Origin: Phycisphaerales bacterium UBA2421
GTDB lineage: Bacteria > Planctomycetota > Phycisphaerae > Tepidisphaerales > Tepidisphaeraceae
DNA length: 64,000 nt
Direction of reading: 5' to 3'
Assembly (NCBI GenBank): GCA_002343075.1
Contig: DDRH01000005.1
Coordinates: forward strand, 70,050-134,049
Under the pieces are notes generated by a model, which made no database searches, was not told the DNA's origin, and saw only the letters and a program-made list of their open reading frames with translations. The translations under genes were made by a program, and so were the position numbers. This document shows, piece after piece, positions 52,947-61,461 of this stretch. Positions within the stretch are counted from its first letter, which is position 1, and each line of letters begins with the position of its first letter.

Positions 52947-53487
52947 GGTCGATTATTGAGAGGAAAGATCAGGGTAAATTCGGTGGCCGGGGTCTCCGTG
53001 GTCGGTCTGCTCAGGGTCGCACCGCCGGGGCGAGGATTCGGCAAAACTGTCCGATCGACGCAGGGGTTCGATGAAAAGAGGGGCGAGGCGACCGACCTCG
53101 AACCAGCAATCGATTTTCGCCACCGCTGGCACCCCGTCAAGGTGAATCGTGATTTTGGCTTGCAGTGCATGTTATTATCGGCAATCTGCGATCGCGCAGA
53201 ACCTGCCGAAACGTCCGTTAAAGTTTGCGCGATTTATTGGCCGACGATTGTCGCGGTAAGACTGCGTGACGCGGGCAAGGTGGCCCAGTGCGACACGCCC
53301 GGCGGCAACGGATTGCCGGCGGAGATACGCTTCAACAAGGAGGTTGGCCGACCCCTCAACACACCCCATTTTCCGTGGCGGAGCCGCGGGTCTGAGTCGC
53401 TGATTGCGACACGCGCACTCTGTTTTCAACCTTTTTCCAAGACCGGCGGAAACGGATATCCGCCATAGCTCCATCACGGAGGATGTT
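52947..53487. other. Long divergent intergenic region upstream of pheT and flagellin
   Basis: About 540 bases without a convincing gene; an open frame on the plus strand (52956-53468) has no family likeness or ribosome site. It should hold promoters for pheT and the flagellin gene. TAAAGTTT (53219-53226) then GCCGACGA (53240-53247) resembles the flagellar sigma-28 pattern TAAA...GCCGATAA, with a spacer two bases too long. Confidence 0.5.
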
Positions 53488-54891
53488 ATGAGCCGTATCA
53501 ATACCAATATTCAGTCTCTGCAAGCCATTCACCGTCTCGGACGGAACACCGGCGACCTCAACACCCGCCTCGAACGCCTCGCCAGCGGGTTACGGATCAA
53601 CAGCGGCAAGGATGACCCGGCAGGCCTCATCGCCAGCGAGACCCTGCGAAGTGAAATCAACGGCATTCGCACCGCCATCGACAACACCAGCCGCGCCAAC
53701 AACGTCATCAACACCGCTGAAGGCTCGCTCAACGAAGTCTCATCACTGCTGCTGGAACTGCAGGGACTCACGCTGCAAGCCGCCAACTCCGGCGCGCTCA
53801 GCGACCAGGAAGTCCAGGCCAATCAGCTCCAGGTCGATTCGATCCTCAACTCCATCAACCGAATCAGCAACACGACGCAGTTCAACGGCATCAAGCTACT
53901 GAACGGCTCGCTCGACTACACACTCTCGGGTGTCACAAGCACCGCGATTGACATTGTGACCGTCAACGCCGCCAAGCTGCCGGACAATGGGTCGCAGTCG
54001 ATCGTCGTGCAGGTGACCGGCTCAGCGCAACTCGGCGAGGTGCAGTTCACCGGCACCGATGTCGGCACCAGCGCCATCACCGTCGAAGTCGCGGGCGTCT
54101 TCGGAACCGAGCAGCTTTCGTTTGCTGCCAATACCACCACCAGTGCCGTCGCAACAGCGGTCAACAGCCTCAAGGAATCGACCGGCGTCAGCGCCGTCGT
54201 CAGCGGCAGCGCGCTGCGATTCACCTCCACCGGATACGGGTCCGACCAGTTCGTCTCGGTCAAGACCATCAGCGGTGTCTTCGTCAACGGCAAAGACAGC
54301 GGACAAGACGCCACCGTCGCCATCAATGGCTCGGCCGCCGACGTCCGGGGATTGACCGCAACCCTGCGCAACGGCGATCTCGATATCGAGGTCTCGCTCG
54401 ACGCAGCTTTCGGAACCGTCGTCTCCAACACCGGCACCAGTTTTAACATCACCGGCGGCGGGGCGAAGTTCCAGATCGGCTCGCAGGTCAATCGGCCGGG
54501 GCAGATTCAAGTCGGCCTCGGTTCGGTCGCAACCACCAAGCTCGGCAATGACGTGCTCGGCCGGCTGAGTACCATCGGCAGCGACGGCGATAACTCGCTG
54601 GTCAAGGGCAACTTCATTCAAGCACAAAAGATCCTCACCGAAAGCATTCGACAGGTGTCGGTGCTCCGTGGCCGGCTCGGCGCGCTGCAGAAAAATGTGC
54701 TCGAAACCAACAGCAACAGCCTGAGCGTGGCGCTCGAAAACGTCACCGCGAGTGAGTCGGCGATTCGCGATGCCGATTTCGCCAGCGAAACTGCAGCCCT
54801 CACCCGGGCGCAGATTCTCGTGCAGGCCAATACGTCGGTCTTGGCCCAGGCCAACGCCGCCCCGCAGCAGGTGCTCGCCCTGCTGCAGTAA
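53488..54891 (+). CDS. fliC: Flagellin
   Basis: A 467-residue flagellin. The conserved N-terminal D0/D1 begins SRINTNIQSLQAIHRLGRNT and includes RLASGLRINSGKDDPAGLIAS; the conserved C-terminal D1/D0 ends RDADFASETAALTRAQILVQ then ANAAPQQVLALLQ. Residues ~150-380 are the Ser/Thr/Val-rich variable surface part. GGAGG sits seven bases before ATG. Motile planctomycetes of this kind use a flagellum. Hairpins follow. Confidence 0.96.
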   Translation: MSRINTNIQSLQAIHRLGRNTGDLNTRLERLASGLRINSGKDDPAGLIASETLRSEINGIRTAIDNTSRANNVINTAEGSLNEVSSLLLELQGLTLQAANSGALSDQEVQANQLQVDSILNSINRISNTTQFNGIKLLNGSLDYTLSGVTSTAIDIVTVNAAKLPDNGSQSIVVQVTGSAQLGEVQFTGTDVGTSAITVEVAGVFGTEQLSFAANTTTSAVATAVNSLKESTGVSAVVSGSALRFTSTGYGSDQFVSVKTISGVFVNGKDSGQDATVAINGSAADVRGLTATLRNGDLDIEVSLDAAFGTVVSNTGTSFNITGGGAKFQIGSQVNRPGQIQVGLGSVATTKLGNDVLGRLSTIGSDGDNSLVKGNFIQAQKILTESIRQVSVLRGRLGALQKNVLETNSNSLSVALENVTASESAIRDADFASETAALTRAQILVQANTSVLAQANAAPQQVLALLQ

Positions 54892-54917
54892 AAGTCTTGG
54901 AAGGTTGAAGTTCGCAA

Positions 54918-54940
54918 GGGCAGAGGCCTTCGCTCTGCCC
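54918..54940 (+). terminator. Hairpin downstream of flagellin
   Basis: GGGCAGAG (54918-54925) and CTCTGCCC (54933-54940) around GCCTTCG; 8-bp perfect stem without a T-run. It may help stop transcription or stabilise the flagellin mRNA end. Confidence 0.6.
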
Positions 54941-54958
54941 GCCGCGACAGCAGACAAT

Positions 54959-54995
54959 AAGCCCCGGGCCCACCAGGCCACGGGGCTTGTTGCTG
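54959..54995 (+). terminator. Second hairpin downstream of flagellin
   Basis: AAGCCCCG (54959-54966) and CGGGGCTT (54981-54988) followed by GTTGCTG. Likely the main terminator of the flagellin gene. Confidence 0.7.
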
Positions 54996-55040
54996 CGCGC
55001 GGCAAACATCGCGTGCTTAGAACGAAGCGCGATGAGATGC

Positions 55041-55101
55041 GTAGCACGGGTTTTCAACCCGTCTTCGTGATTCAAACAGACGGGTTGAAAACCCGTGCTA
55101 C
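55041..55101 (+). repeat. Perfect REP pair
   Basis: Two 23-base REP arms facing each other (55041-55063 beginning GTAGCACGGGTTTTCAACCC, and 55079-55101) are perfect inverted copies with a 15-base spacer; each arm also forms a small CGGGTT/AACCCG hairpin. They share the GTAGCACGGGTT core with the RAYT-flanking arms at 19185 and 19827. The rest of the 343-base space after the flagellin gene (54892-55235) holds the two hairpins above and no gene. Confidence 0.9.
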
Positions 55102-55235
55102 GGTTTGATCAATGCGCCTGCACTGCTTGGCCCCGAAGGCCGAGTAGTACCACCCAGACAACACAGAACTCAATCCGGGTGGCACCACATGGGCTTCTAG
55201 CCCTTGTCGTGGGTGTGTTTAGACGCAGCACTCAA

Positions 55236-57212
55236 TCACGCCCAGCGCCGCCGAGTGCGATATCTCGTCGCCGCCATCGCCAGCAGCACCGCCGCGCCCG
55301 TAGCCGGTTCGGGAATCGACCGCAGCCCTTCCGGCATCGCGGGGATGGGGCCGAGGTTCATCGACTCGAACTGCTCAAACATCGCCCACAGTTCCCGTGA
55401 CCCGCGCGCTTCCCAGTAGATCTGCGGGTAATCGAGCAACGCAATGTAAAGCGGCTGCAATCGCGGCGGGCCGCCTCGGGCGAGTTGGTTCATGCCGAAG
55501 TTGGTTGCCAGCGCTGTGAAGTCGTTAAGGTCAATCACGCCATCGTAGTTGGCATCGCCGTCGCTCCAGTGCGCGTTGGTCAATCCGAATGCGTTACCAA
55601 GGATTGTGAAGTCAGGGAGACCGACCTGCCCGGACAGGTCTGCGTCGGCGTAGTAGGTAAAGCGCATGAGCAGGCTGGTGGAATCGACCGCGACCCCGCC
55701 GAAGGTTGAGAGGGAAAGCGCGCTCGCTTCGGCATAGCCGACGCCGAAGGAAGTCGTGCCCGCAGCGAGCGATGAAGTGATTCCATTGCCGTTCCAGTTG
55801 CCGTCGTTCCATGCCGCCTTGATTCGCGCCGCGTGGCCGGAGGGTGTGATGCTGCCGCTGTTGTACACCCCGCCGATCGGGCTGGTGCCGGTGTAATCGA
55901 CAATCAGCTTGCCGTTGGTCAGATCGAGCGCAGCCTCGGGGCTGGTGTCGGTGCCGGCGATGGCCAGCGTGTTGGCGATGCTGGTGTTGATCGTGCCGGT
56001 GTCGCCGTACACGGTCGAGCCGTCCTGGAGAATGGCAAGGGTTCCTGCATCGACGCTCAGGGCGTTGACCCGAAAATGCTTCGCTGCAAAAAACCCGCCG
56101 CCTTCCTTGGAGACGTTTCCCCTCAGGCTGCCATCAGACTGGATGATTCCAACGGCCCCGCCGAAGGTGGTCGAACCGGCGTTGAACACGCTGGTCCCGC
56201 TGGCGACGGAGAATCGTAGTGAGTCATCGGCACCGGTGTTTGCAAAGGCGATTGTTCCGGTGTCGCCTGGCGAGAAGGAGGCATCGTCAAAGCGCAGAAT
56301 CTGAAGAGTGTCGACCAGCAAGGTGTGGCCCGTCGATGCGCTTCCGGCTCCGCTGGTGAGATTGACGAAGCCCTTCAAACTCCTGACCTTGGGGCCAAAA
56401 TTGTAAACTACGGAATCAGCGGTCAGAACGATCGCATTGCCCAACCCAGTGGGCGCTGGGATCACACCCGAGGCTAAGTTTAAGGTTCCACCGTTAAGCG
56501 TTAGCGTTGCGCTGCCGAGAGGCCCCGAGTCCACGACTTTGGTCAACTCGTTCTGGATCGAATCACGGGGAATGTTCACACTGACGTCGGCATTGATGGT
56601 CGTTCCACCAGTGAACTCACTTTCCGTGTCGAACTCACCCAAGGGTCCCGCCCGCGCACCGACCGTGAAGTTGGTTACCCCCGGGCCTGAGCCGGGAAGT
56701 TGCGAAAAGACGAGCGAACCGTCGCCTAACAAGGTTGGATTGAGATCGATTGATTTGTTGGGCCTTCCACGTGCATGAAAGATGCCGGGAATGATAAAGG
56801 TCATATCTTCGCCGACGGTGCGGATGGTGAGGTTCTTCTCTGAGTCCAGTCCTGCATTGACCCCAAAGCTGACGATGACTGAGGCAGTCCCGGCACCGTT
56901 GGCAAACGTGCCAACGTTGGACGTGCTGCGAAGGTCGATCGTCCCGCCGAAGACGGTGCCCGAACTACCCGACCGCCAGAACAGCGTGTTCCCACTCGCA
57001 GCGTTGGTGGCGATGCGCTGGACTTGGCCTTGAATCGGAAGCCCGAGTTCCCAACTTGCTGCATTATCCCAGACACTGGAGTCTGCTATCCAGTCATTCA
57101 CCTGCGCCACCGCACGGCTGCTGGTCGCGCCCGCTCCCGTAATGACCACAATTGCAGAAATCGACAGATTTCTGTTGATGAAAGGCCGAAATGATGCAAG
57201 ACTGTAGCGCAT
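55236..57212 (-). CDS. Exported beta-rich protein with dockerin-like repeats and PEP-CTERM
   Basis: A 658-residue protein; ATG 57212 follows AGGAGT. A signal peptide (NLSISAIVVITGAGATSSRAVAQ) precedes a Ser/Gly/Thr-rich beta-helix-like body similar to autotransporter passenger repeats (TLTLNGGTLNLASGV). Near the end DADLSGQVGLPDFTILG and DANYDGVIDLNDFTALATNF form two EF-hand/dockerin-like calcium loops, then IPEPATGAAVLLAMAATRYRTRRR is the PEP-CTERM sorting signal (PEP, helix, basic tail). The product is probably exported and matrix-bound. It starts on the same CATG as the opposite-strand frame. Confidence 0.88.
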   Translation of the reverse strand: MRYSLASFRPFINRNLSISAIVVITGAGATSSRAVAQVNDWIADSSVWDNAASWELGLPIQGQVQRIATNAASGNTLFWRSGSSGTVFGGTIDLRSTSNVGTFANGAGTASVIVSFGVNAGLDSEKNLTIRTVGEDMTFIIPGIFHARGRPNKSIDLNPTLLGDGSLVFSQLPGSGPGVTNFTVGARAGPLGEFDTESEFTGGTTINADVSVNIPRDSIQNELTKVVDSGPLGSATLTLNGGTLNLASGVIPAPTGLGNAIVLTADSVVYNFGPKVRSLKGFVNLTSGAGSASTGHTLLVDTLQILRFDDASFSPGDTGTIAFANTGADDSLRFSVASGTSVFNAGSTTFGGAVGIIQSDGSLRGNVSKEGGGFFAAKHFRVNALSVDAGTLAILQDGSTVYGDTGTINTSIANTLAIAGTDTSPEAALDLTNGKLIVDYTGTSPIGGVYNSGSITPSGHAARIKAAWNDGNWNGNGITSSLAAGTTSFGVGYAEASALSLSTFGGVAVDSTSLLMRFTYYADADLSGQVGLPDFTILGNAFGLTNAHWSDGDANYDGVIDLNDFTALATNFGMNQLARGGPPRLQPLYIALLDYPQIYWEARGSRELWAMFEQFESMNLGPIPAMPEGLRSIPEPATGAAVLLAMAATRYRTRRRWA

Positions 57213-57267
57213 GATACTCCTATCGAGAGGCTCGAATCCCCCTAGTACCTCGGCATTCCCTCTTCGT

Positions 57268-58407
57268 ATGCTCGTCCTGTCAGCAGTCACCTTCCAAATG
57301 TTTCTGGTTTTCACGACAGGGTACGCCGCACCCTCTTATCAGGCGACTTTGATGCGTCCGCCGAGTGAGTCGTTGCTATATAACTTTTGGGGGATCGCGA
57401 CTTCGCTCTCGCCATCCGGCAAGATCGCCGGGTTCTCTCGCAGAAGCATCAGTACCGCCCCCATCGACCAGGCGATTCTTTGGGATAACGCTGGCGTTCC
57501 TTCGGTTTTGCCGGTCAACGGCCCTTACCGGCAGGCTTACGCGAATGGGTTCAGTGCAGGTGAGAATCCCGTCGGTTTCATTACAGTAAATGCAGGTGAG
57601 TTGCCTCGGCCCACGGTCTGGGAGCCGGACGGGCCGCGTTTTCTTGGCTCGCACACCGGCTTTGGCGTGGCAATCTCCGGCAGTCAGAACTTCATTGCCG
57701 GGTATGCGTTGAGGGACAATGGGGATGGGAATGACGTGACTGCCACCTATTGGGACGGCGATGGGTTTCATCAGATCCAGGGGCTGGACAACCGTGTTAG
57801 CCGAGCCTTTACCGTCAACAACAACGGCTGGTACGTCGGCCCTTCATTCATCAGGAACGTGCCCAACAGCCATGCCGGCTTCATCGGGCAAGGCGGCACC
57901 TCGCAACTGCTGGTGCATCCTGATTTTCCGAACACTTTTGCGTTCGACATCAACGACAATAACTGGGTGGCCGGCGAGTATCGACCGACCGATCCGCAGG
58001 AGCCGTCCACCGTCATTGCACAACTCCCCTTTGCCTGGCACGACGATCAGTTCATCGCGCTGGGCTTGTTTCCCGGCTTCAATGCGGCCAAGGCATACGC
58101 CATCAACAACGACAACACCCTCGTCGGCGGGGCAAGCAACTTCGGCGGGGATGTGGAGAAAGCGCTCGTCTGGTTCAACGGAGCGAACACGCCACAGGAC
58201 TTGAACACGTTTGTAAACATTCCTGGTGCTACGCTGATCAACGGCCTGGACATCAACAACGCCGGGCAAATATTCGCAGAAGCCCGAATCGACCCGTCCG
58301 CCGGGGGCGGATATGCGTACTACGTCCTCACCCCCATCCCCGAACCCGCGTCAGCAGCGGCGGTGGTGCTCGGCGTGGCGGGGCTTTTGCGTCGGCGGCG
58401 GGGCTGA
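57268..58407 (+). CDS. Exported PEP-CTERM protein with WD-like/HAF repeats
   Basis: A 379-residue protein with a signal peptide at ATG 57268 (MLVLSAVTFQMFLVFTTGYA); ATG 57211 would add 19 residues. The body has repeated short beta units such as AFDINDNNWVAGEY, AYAINNDNTLVGGA, GLDINNAGQIFAEA, like the extracellular HAF repeats (short, N- and G-rich). It ends in a PEP-CTERM (IPEPASAAAVVLGVAGLLRRRRG). It is divergent from the other PEP-CTERM gene with 55 bases between starts. Confidence 0.85.
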   Translation: MLVLSAVTFQMFLVFTTGYAAPSYQATLMRPPSESLLYNFWGIATSLSPSGKIAGFSRRSISTAPIDQAILWDNAGVPSVLPVNGPYRQAYANGFSAGENPVGFITVNAGELPRPTVWEPDGPRFLGSHTGFGVAISGSQNFIAGYALRDNGDGNDVTATYWDGDGFHQIQGLDNRVSRAFTVNNNGWYVGPSFIRNVPNSHAGFIGQGGTSQLLVHPDFPNTFAFDINDNNWVAGEYRPTDPQEPSTVIAQLPFAWHDDQFIALGLFPGFNAAKAYAINNDNTLVGGASNFGGDVEKALVWFNGANTPQDLNTFVNIPGATLINGLDINNAGQIFAEARIDPSAGGGYAYYVLTPIPEPASAAAVVLGVAGLLRRRRG

Positions 58408-58568
58408 TTTGTGGTGATCGCTGGCTCGGCGGAATGGGGGGTTTGGACTCGGTTGGGAGCCGGTGAAACTTTGTGGCCCTATTCACATTAGTTCAAATTC
58501 TGTTAGGGTGTGGATTTTACTTAATTACGTTGTAACATCATTATTTGCAATGACTTGCAAGGCATGAA

Positions 58569-58596
58569 TCAAATTGTTCCGCGCGGAACAATTTGA
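58569..58596 (+). promoter_or_regulatory. 28-bp perfect palindrome, parS-like core (site 1)
   Basis: A perfect palindrome with core TGTTCCGCGCGGAACA. It sits in an AT-rich 308-base gap (58408-58715) that holds no evident gene. The core is related to the ParB site consensus TGTTTCACGTGAAACA (12 of 16 positions). Confidence 0.6.
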
Positions 58597-58637
58597 ATTT
58601 TTCCTGTTGTTGTTGGAGTGCGGAGAAGAGACTCGGC

Positions 58638-58659
58638 GATTGTTCCGCGCGGAACAATC
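58638..58659 (+). promoter_or_regulatory. 22-bp perfect palindrome, parS-like core (site 2)
   Basis: GATTGTTCCGCGCGGAACAATC split into two perfect halves, with the same 16-base core as site 1 and centres 66 bases apart. Two identical cores of this length indicate a protein-binding site or a dispersed repeat. Confidence 0.6.
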
Positions 58660-58715
58660 TACGTTTTCCTATCGGCGGTGCGGGTGCGTGGCGGGCGCTG
58701 GATGTCGCGGCGTGC

Positions 58716-58937
58716 TCACCCGAAGCCGCACGGTCCGGGGCCGCCGCAGCGGCCGCAGCCGGGGGCTGATGCTGGTGCGGCGCTGTCTTTCCCAACCGCG
58801 GCGAAAACGCTCATCGTGCGCGCGGTTTGCTGACTGTTGCACTTTGGACACGCCGGGCGGGATTCATCCGACATGGACCGGACGAGCTTCTCAAACTTCT
58901 CGTCGCACTTCTTGCAAATGTATTCATACATGGGCAT
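58716..58937 (-). CDS. FmdB-family zinc-ribbon protein
   Basis: A 73-residue protein from ATG 58937 (ATG 58931 also possible). MYEYICKKCDEKFE and RPACPKCNSQQTARTMSVF supply the four zinc cysteines (CxxC ... CxxC) of the FmdB family. The C-terminal CGRCGGPGPCGFG is a Cys/Gly-rich tail common in the family. Function is poorly known (putative regulator). The open frame extends upstream to 59399 but that part is not family-like. Confidence 0.9.
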   Translation of the reverse strand: MPMYEYICKKCDEKFEKLVRSMSDESRPACPKCNSQQTARTMSVFAAVGKDSAAPASAPGCGRCGGPGPCGFG

Positions 58938-59099
58938 GGCAAACTGATTGTATCGCCGCGACGGACGATTGCTATCGCGGAACGGGAGTGCCTGACGATT
59001 GCCTTCGTGTGCGCGTCCGGTCATGCTTACGACCGCTCGGCAGCAGCCGGTTGCATGCTGGTTTGCCCCGCTGTTTTGAGTGATTGAGAACAACCACCC

Positions 59100-60419
59100 A
59101 TGAACATCACCATTCCAACCATCCCCACACATTCCCGCGGGGTTGTGCCGTTGATTTCGGGATTTCTGTTGCTCATCTTTTCGGTGACGGGCTGTGCCAA
59201 GCCGATCACGATTCGGTTTGCAACGTTTAACGCGTCGCTCAACCGCGATCAGCCGGGGATGTTGGTTGAGCATCTTCGCCGGGGGGATGATGCGCAGATT
59301 GAGGCTGTGGCCGAGATCATTCAGCGTGTCCGGCCTGATGTGATTCTCATCAACGAATTCGACTACGACCCCGCCGGCGAGGCTGCCCGCCTTTTTCAAG
59401 CCAACTATCTCGCGCGCGGCCAGAATGGTGCGGAGCCGATTACATTTGCATACAGCTATTGTGAAGCGGTCAACACCGGCGTGGCTTCGGGCATCGACCT
59501 CGACGGCGACGGCGTCGCAACCACGCAGCCGGGAACGCGCGGGTACGGTAGCGATTCGCTGGGCTTTGGGCTGTTTCCCGGACAGTATGGGATGCTGATA
59601 CTCAGCAAGTATCCGATTTTAGCGGATCAGATCGTATCGCTGCGCGGGGTGCTTTGGAGCGAGATGCCCGGCGCGATGCTTCCGCAAAAGCAAGACGGTT
59701 CAGCGTGGTACTCTGCCGATGCGCTGCGTGTTCTGCGGCTATCGAGCAAGACGCATGTGGATGTGCCGATCGCCACGAGCGAACAGGGCGGCAAGATCGT
59801 GCATCTGCTGGCGAGCCATCCGACACCGCCGGCGTTTGATGGGCCGGAAGACCGCAACGGCAGGCGCAACCATGATGAGATTCGACTGTGGGCCGACTAC
59901 ATCACAGGAGGGGAGGCGGCGGGGTATCTCTTCGGGCCGGCTCGGGCGGTTGGTCCGGAGCCGGCGCGCAACTCATTTGAGACGACCCTGCAAGGCGGGT
60001 TTGCCCGCGGGAGAATTGCGTTTACGAAGCCACCGCAGAGGTTTGTGATTGTCGGCGATTTGAATGCCGACCCGAAAGACGGCGCGAGTGTGCCCGGAGC
60101 GATTCAGCAGCTACTCAACCATCCGCGGGTGAATTCGGCCAATCCACCGTCGAGCGAGGGCGCGAGCGAAGCGGCGCGGCTGCAGGCGGGAAACAACGCG
60201 TCGCATCGGTCCGACCCGCGGTTTGACACCGCCGACTTCGGCGACACCGGCAACGCGCCGGGTAATCTTCGGGTGGACTACGTTCTGCCGAGTGTCGGCC
60301 TCAAGCTGAAGGGAGCCGGCGTGTTCTGGCCGGGCGCTGGCGATCCGCTGCATCGTCTTGTGGAGAAGAATGCCTCAAGCGATCATCGGTTGGTTTGGAT
60401 TGATGTTGAGTTAGATTAA
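59100..60419 (+). CDS. Endonuclease/exonuclease/phosphatase-fold lipoprotein
   Basis: A 439-residue protein with a lipoprotein signal (LISGFLLLIFSVTGC). The EEP fold is seen in RFATFNASLNRDQPG, INEFDYDP, YGMLILSKYPI, VHLLASHPTPPAFDG, FVIVGDLNADP and NASSDHRLVWIDVEL, with the catalytic Asn/Asp/His residues of the DNase I/sphingomyelinase clan. It has loops resembling phytase/alkaline-phosphatase-like members. Substrate unknown; outer-surface location likely. Confidence 0.88.
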   Translation: MNITIPTIPTHSRGVVPLISGFLLLIFSVTGCAKPITIRFATFNASLNRDQPGMLVEHLRRGDDAQIEAVAEIIQRVRPDVILINEFDYDPAGEAARLFQANYLARGQNGAEPITFAYSYCEAVNTGVASGIDLDGDGVATTQPGTRGYGSDSLGFGLFPGQYGMLILSKYPILADQIVSLRGVLWSEMPGAMLPQKQDGSAWYSADALRVLRLSSKTHVDVPIATSEQGGKIVHLLASHPTPPAFDGPEDRNGRRNHDEIRLWADYITGGEAAGYLFGPARAVGPEPARNSFETTLQGGFARGRIAFTKPPQRFVIVGDLNADPKDGASVPGAIQQLLNHPRVNSANPPSSEGASEAARLQAGNNASHRSDPRFDTADFGDTGNAPGNLRVDYVLPSVGLKLKGAGVFWPGAGDPLHRLVEKNASSDHRLVWIDVELD

Positions 60420-60435
60420 CCCGGCGCGGATTGGT

Positions 60436-61437
60436 ATGAAAGTTCTTCACGGCATCGAAGGTTTGCACGAGCTGCCGCGTGGCGGCGCGCTTTCCATTGG
60501 AAATTATGATGGTGTACACCGCGGGCACGCGCGAATTGTGAATGAGATGCGCCGGCTGACGGCGGGTTCGGGGGCACAGGGGCACGGGCTATGCGTGGTG
60601 ACGTTTGAGCCGCACCCGTTGACCATTCTCAAGCCCGCTGTCGCGCCCCCGCGGCTGACTCCTGTCGAAGTCAAACGGCGGCTGCTTGCTGCGATGGGCG
60701 TGACACATCTGGTCGAGTTGCCACCCTCGCCCGAGGTGCTCAATCTCGAAGCGCAAGCGTTCTTTGCAATCCTTCGCGATCAGGTCAGCCCGAGGCACAT
60801 TGTCGAAGGCCCAAACTTCAATTTCGGCAAAGCACGCCACGGAAATGTGCAGCGCATGATCGAGTGGTCGGCTGGCACGAATATCGAAGTGCATTCTCTC
60901 GCGGCGGAGGAAGTGGCACTGCTTGATTTATCGCTGGTGGAGGTAAGCAGCACACTCGTGCGCTACCTGGTGGCCAACGGGCGCGCCCGCGATGCAGCAA
61001 TCTGCCTCGGCCGGCCCTATGTCCTCCGCGGCGAGGTGGTGAAGGGCTTCCAGCGCGGCCGTACTATCGGCATCCCGACGGCGAATATGAGTGTGCCTCA
61101 GCAACTCATTCCTGAAGATGGTGTTTACGCAGCGTCATGCACGGTCAATGGCCGCCAGCATCCTGTCGCGCTGAGCATTGGGTCACTCCCTAGTTTCGAG
61201 AAGCGAGCGTTTCAGGTCGAGGCGCATCTGCTCGATTTTGAAGGCGACCTGTACGGCCAGATCATTGAAGTTGAACTGCTCGACTATCTTCGCGAGCAGC
61301 GGCGGTACGCGTCGGTCGAATCGCTCAAGGCGCAAATCGATCGCGACCTCATCAGCGTCCGCGCCCGCATTGCCGAAGATGCCACCCGGCCCATCGCGAC
61401 AACTGTATTCTCTCCGGCCTCTCATTCGGCTCCTTAG
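60436..61437 (+). CDS. ribF: Bifunctional riboflavin kinase/FAD synthetase
   Basis: A 333-residue enzyme making FMN and FAD. The N-terminal FAD synthetase has IGNYDGVHRGHARIV (HxGH-like nucleotidylyl site), FEPHPLTIL and SSTLVRYLVANG. The C-terminal kinase has GEVVKGFQRGRTIGIPTANM and DGVYAASC, with LSIGSLPSF in place of the more usual NIGxxPTF. It lies 16 bases after the EEP gene and 24 before nrnA. Confidence 0.94.
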   Translation: MKVLHGIEGLHELPRGGALSIGNYDGVHRGHARIVNEMRRLTAGSGAQGHGLCVVTFEPHPLTILKPAVAPPRLTPVEVKRRLLAAMGVTHLVELPPSPEVLNLEAQAFFAILRDQVSPRHIVEGPNFNFGKARHGNVQRMIEWSAGTNIEVHSLAAEEVALLDLSLVEVSSTLVRYLVANGRARDAAICLGRPYVLRGEVVKGFQRGRTIGIPTANMSVPQQLIPEDGVYAASCTVNGRQHPVALSIGSLPSFEKRAFQVEAHLLDFEGDLYGQIIEVELLDYLREQRRYASVESLKAQIDRDLISVRARIAEDATRPIATTVFSPASHSAP

Positions 61438-61461
61438 ATCATTCGTGTACGATCCCTCCAT

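Noticed and set aside
53219..53247. Confident sigma-28 promoter for flagellin
   Set aside because: The two boxes resemble the consensus but the spacer is two bases long; kept only as a possibility in the intergenic entry.
52956..53468. 170-codon plus-strand frame upstream of flagellin
   Set aside because: No ribosome site, no family likeness, odd composition; lies in a divergent promoter region.
54022..55047. 341-codon minus-strand frame across flagellin
   Set aside because: Antisense shadow of a clear flagellin gene; low-complexity acidic product.
57218..57245. Possible tRNA T-arm (GGCTCGAATCCCC)
   Set aside because: No matching acceptor or anticodon arms around it; it lies in the start region of PEP-CTERM genes.
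58541..58795. Small minus-strand frame with repeated LFRAEQ
   Set aside because: The repeated peptide is only the translation of the two palindromes; no ribosome site and it overlaps fmdB.
58938..59399. N-terminal extension of the FmdB frame
   Set aside because: The family begins at MPMYEY; the extension is antisense to the EEP gene start.
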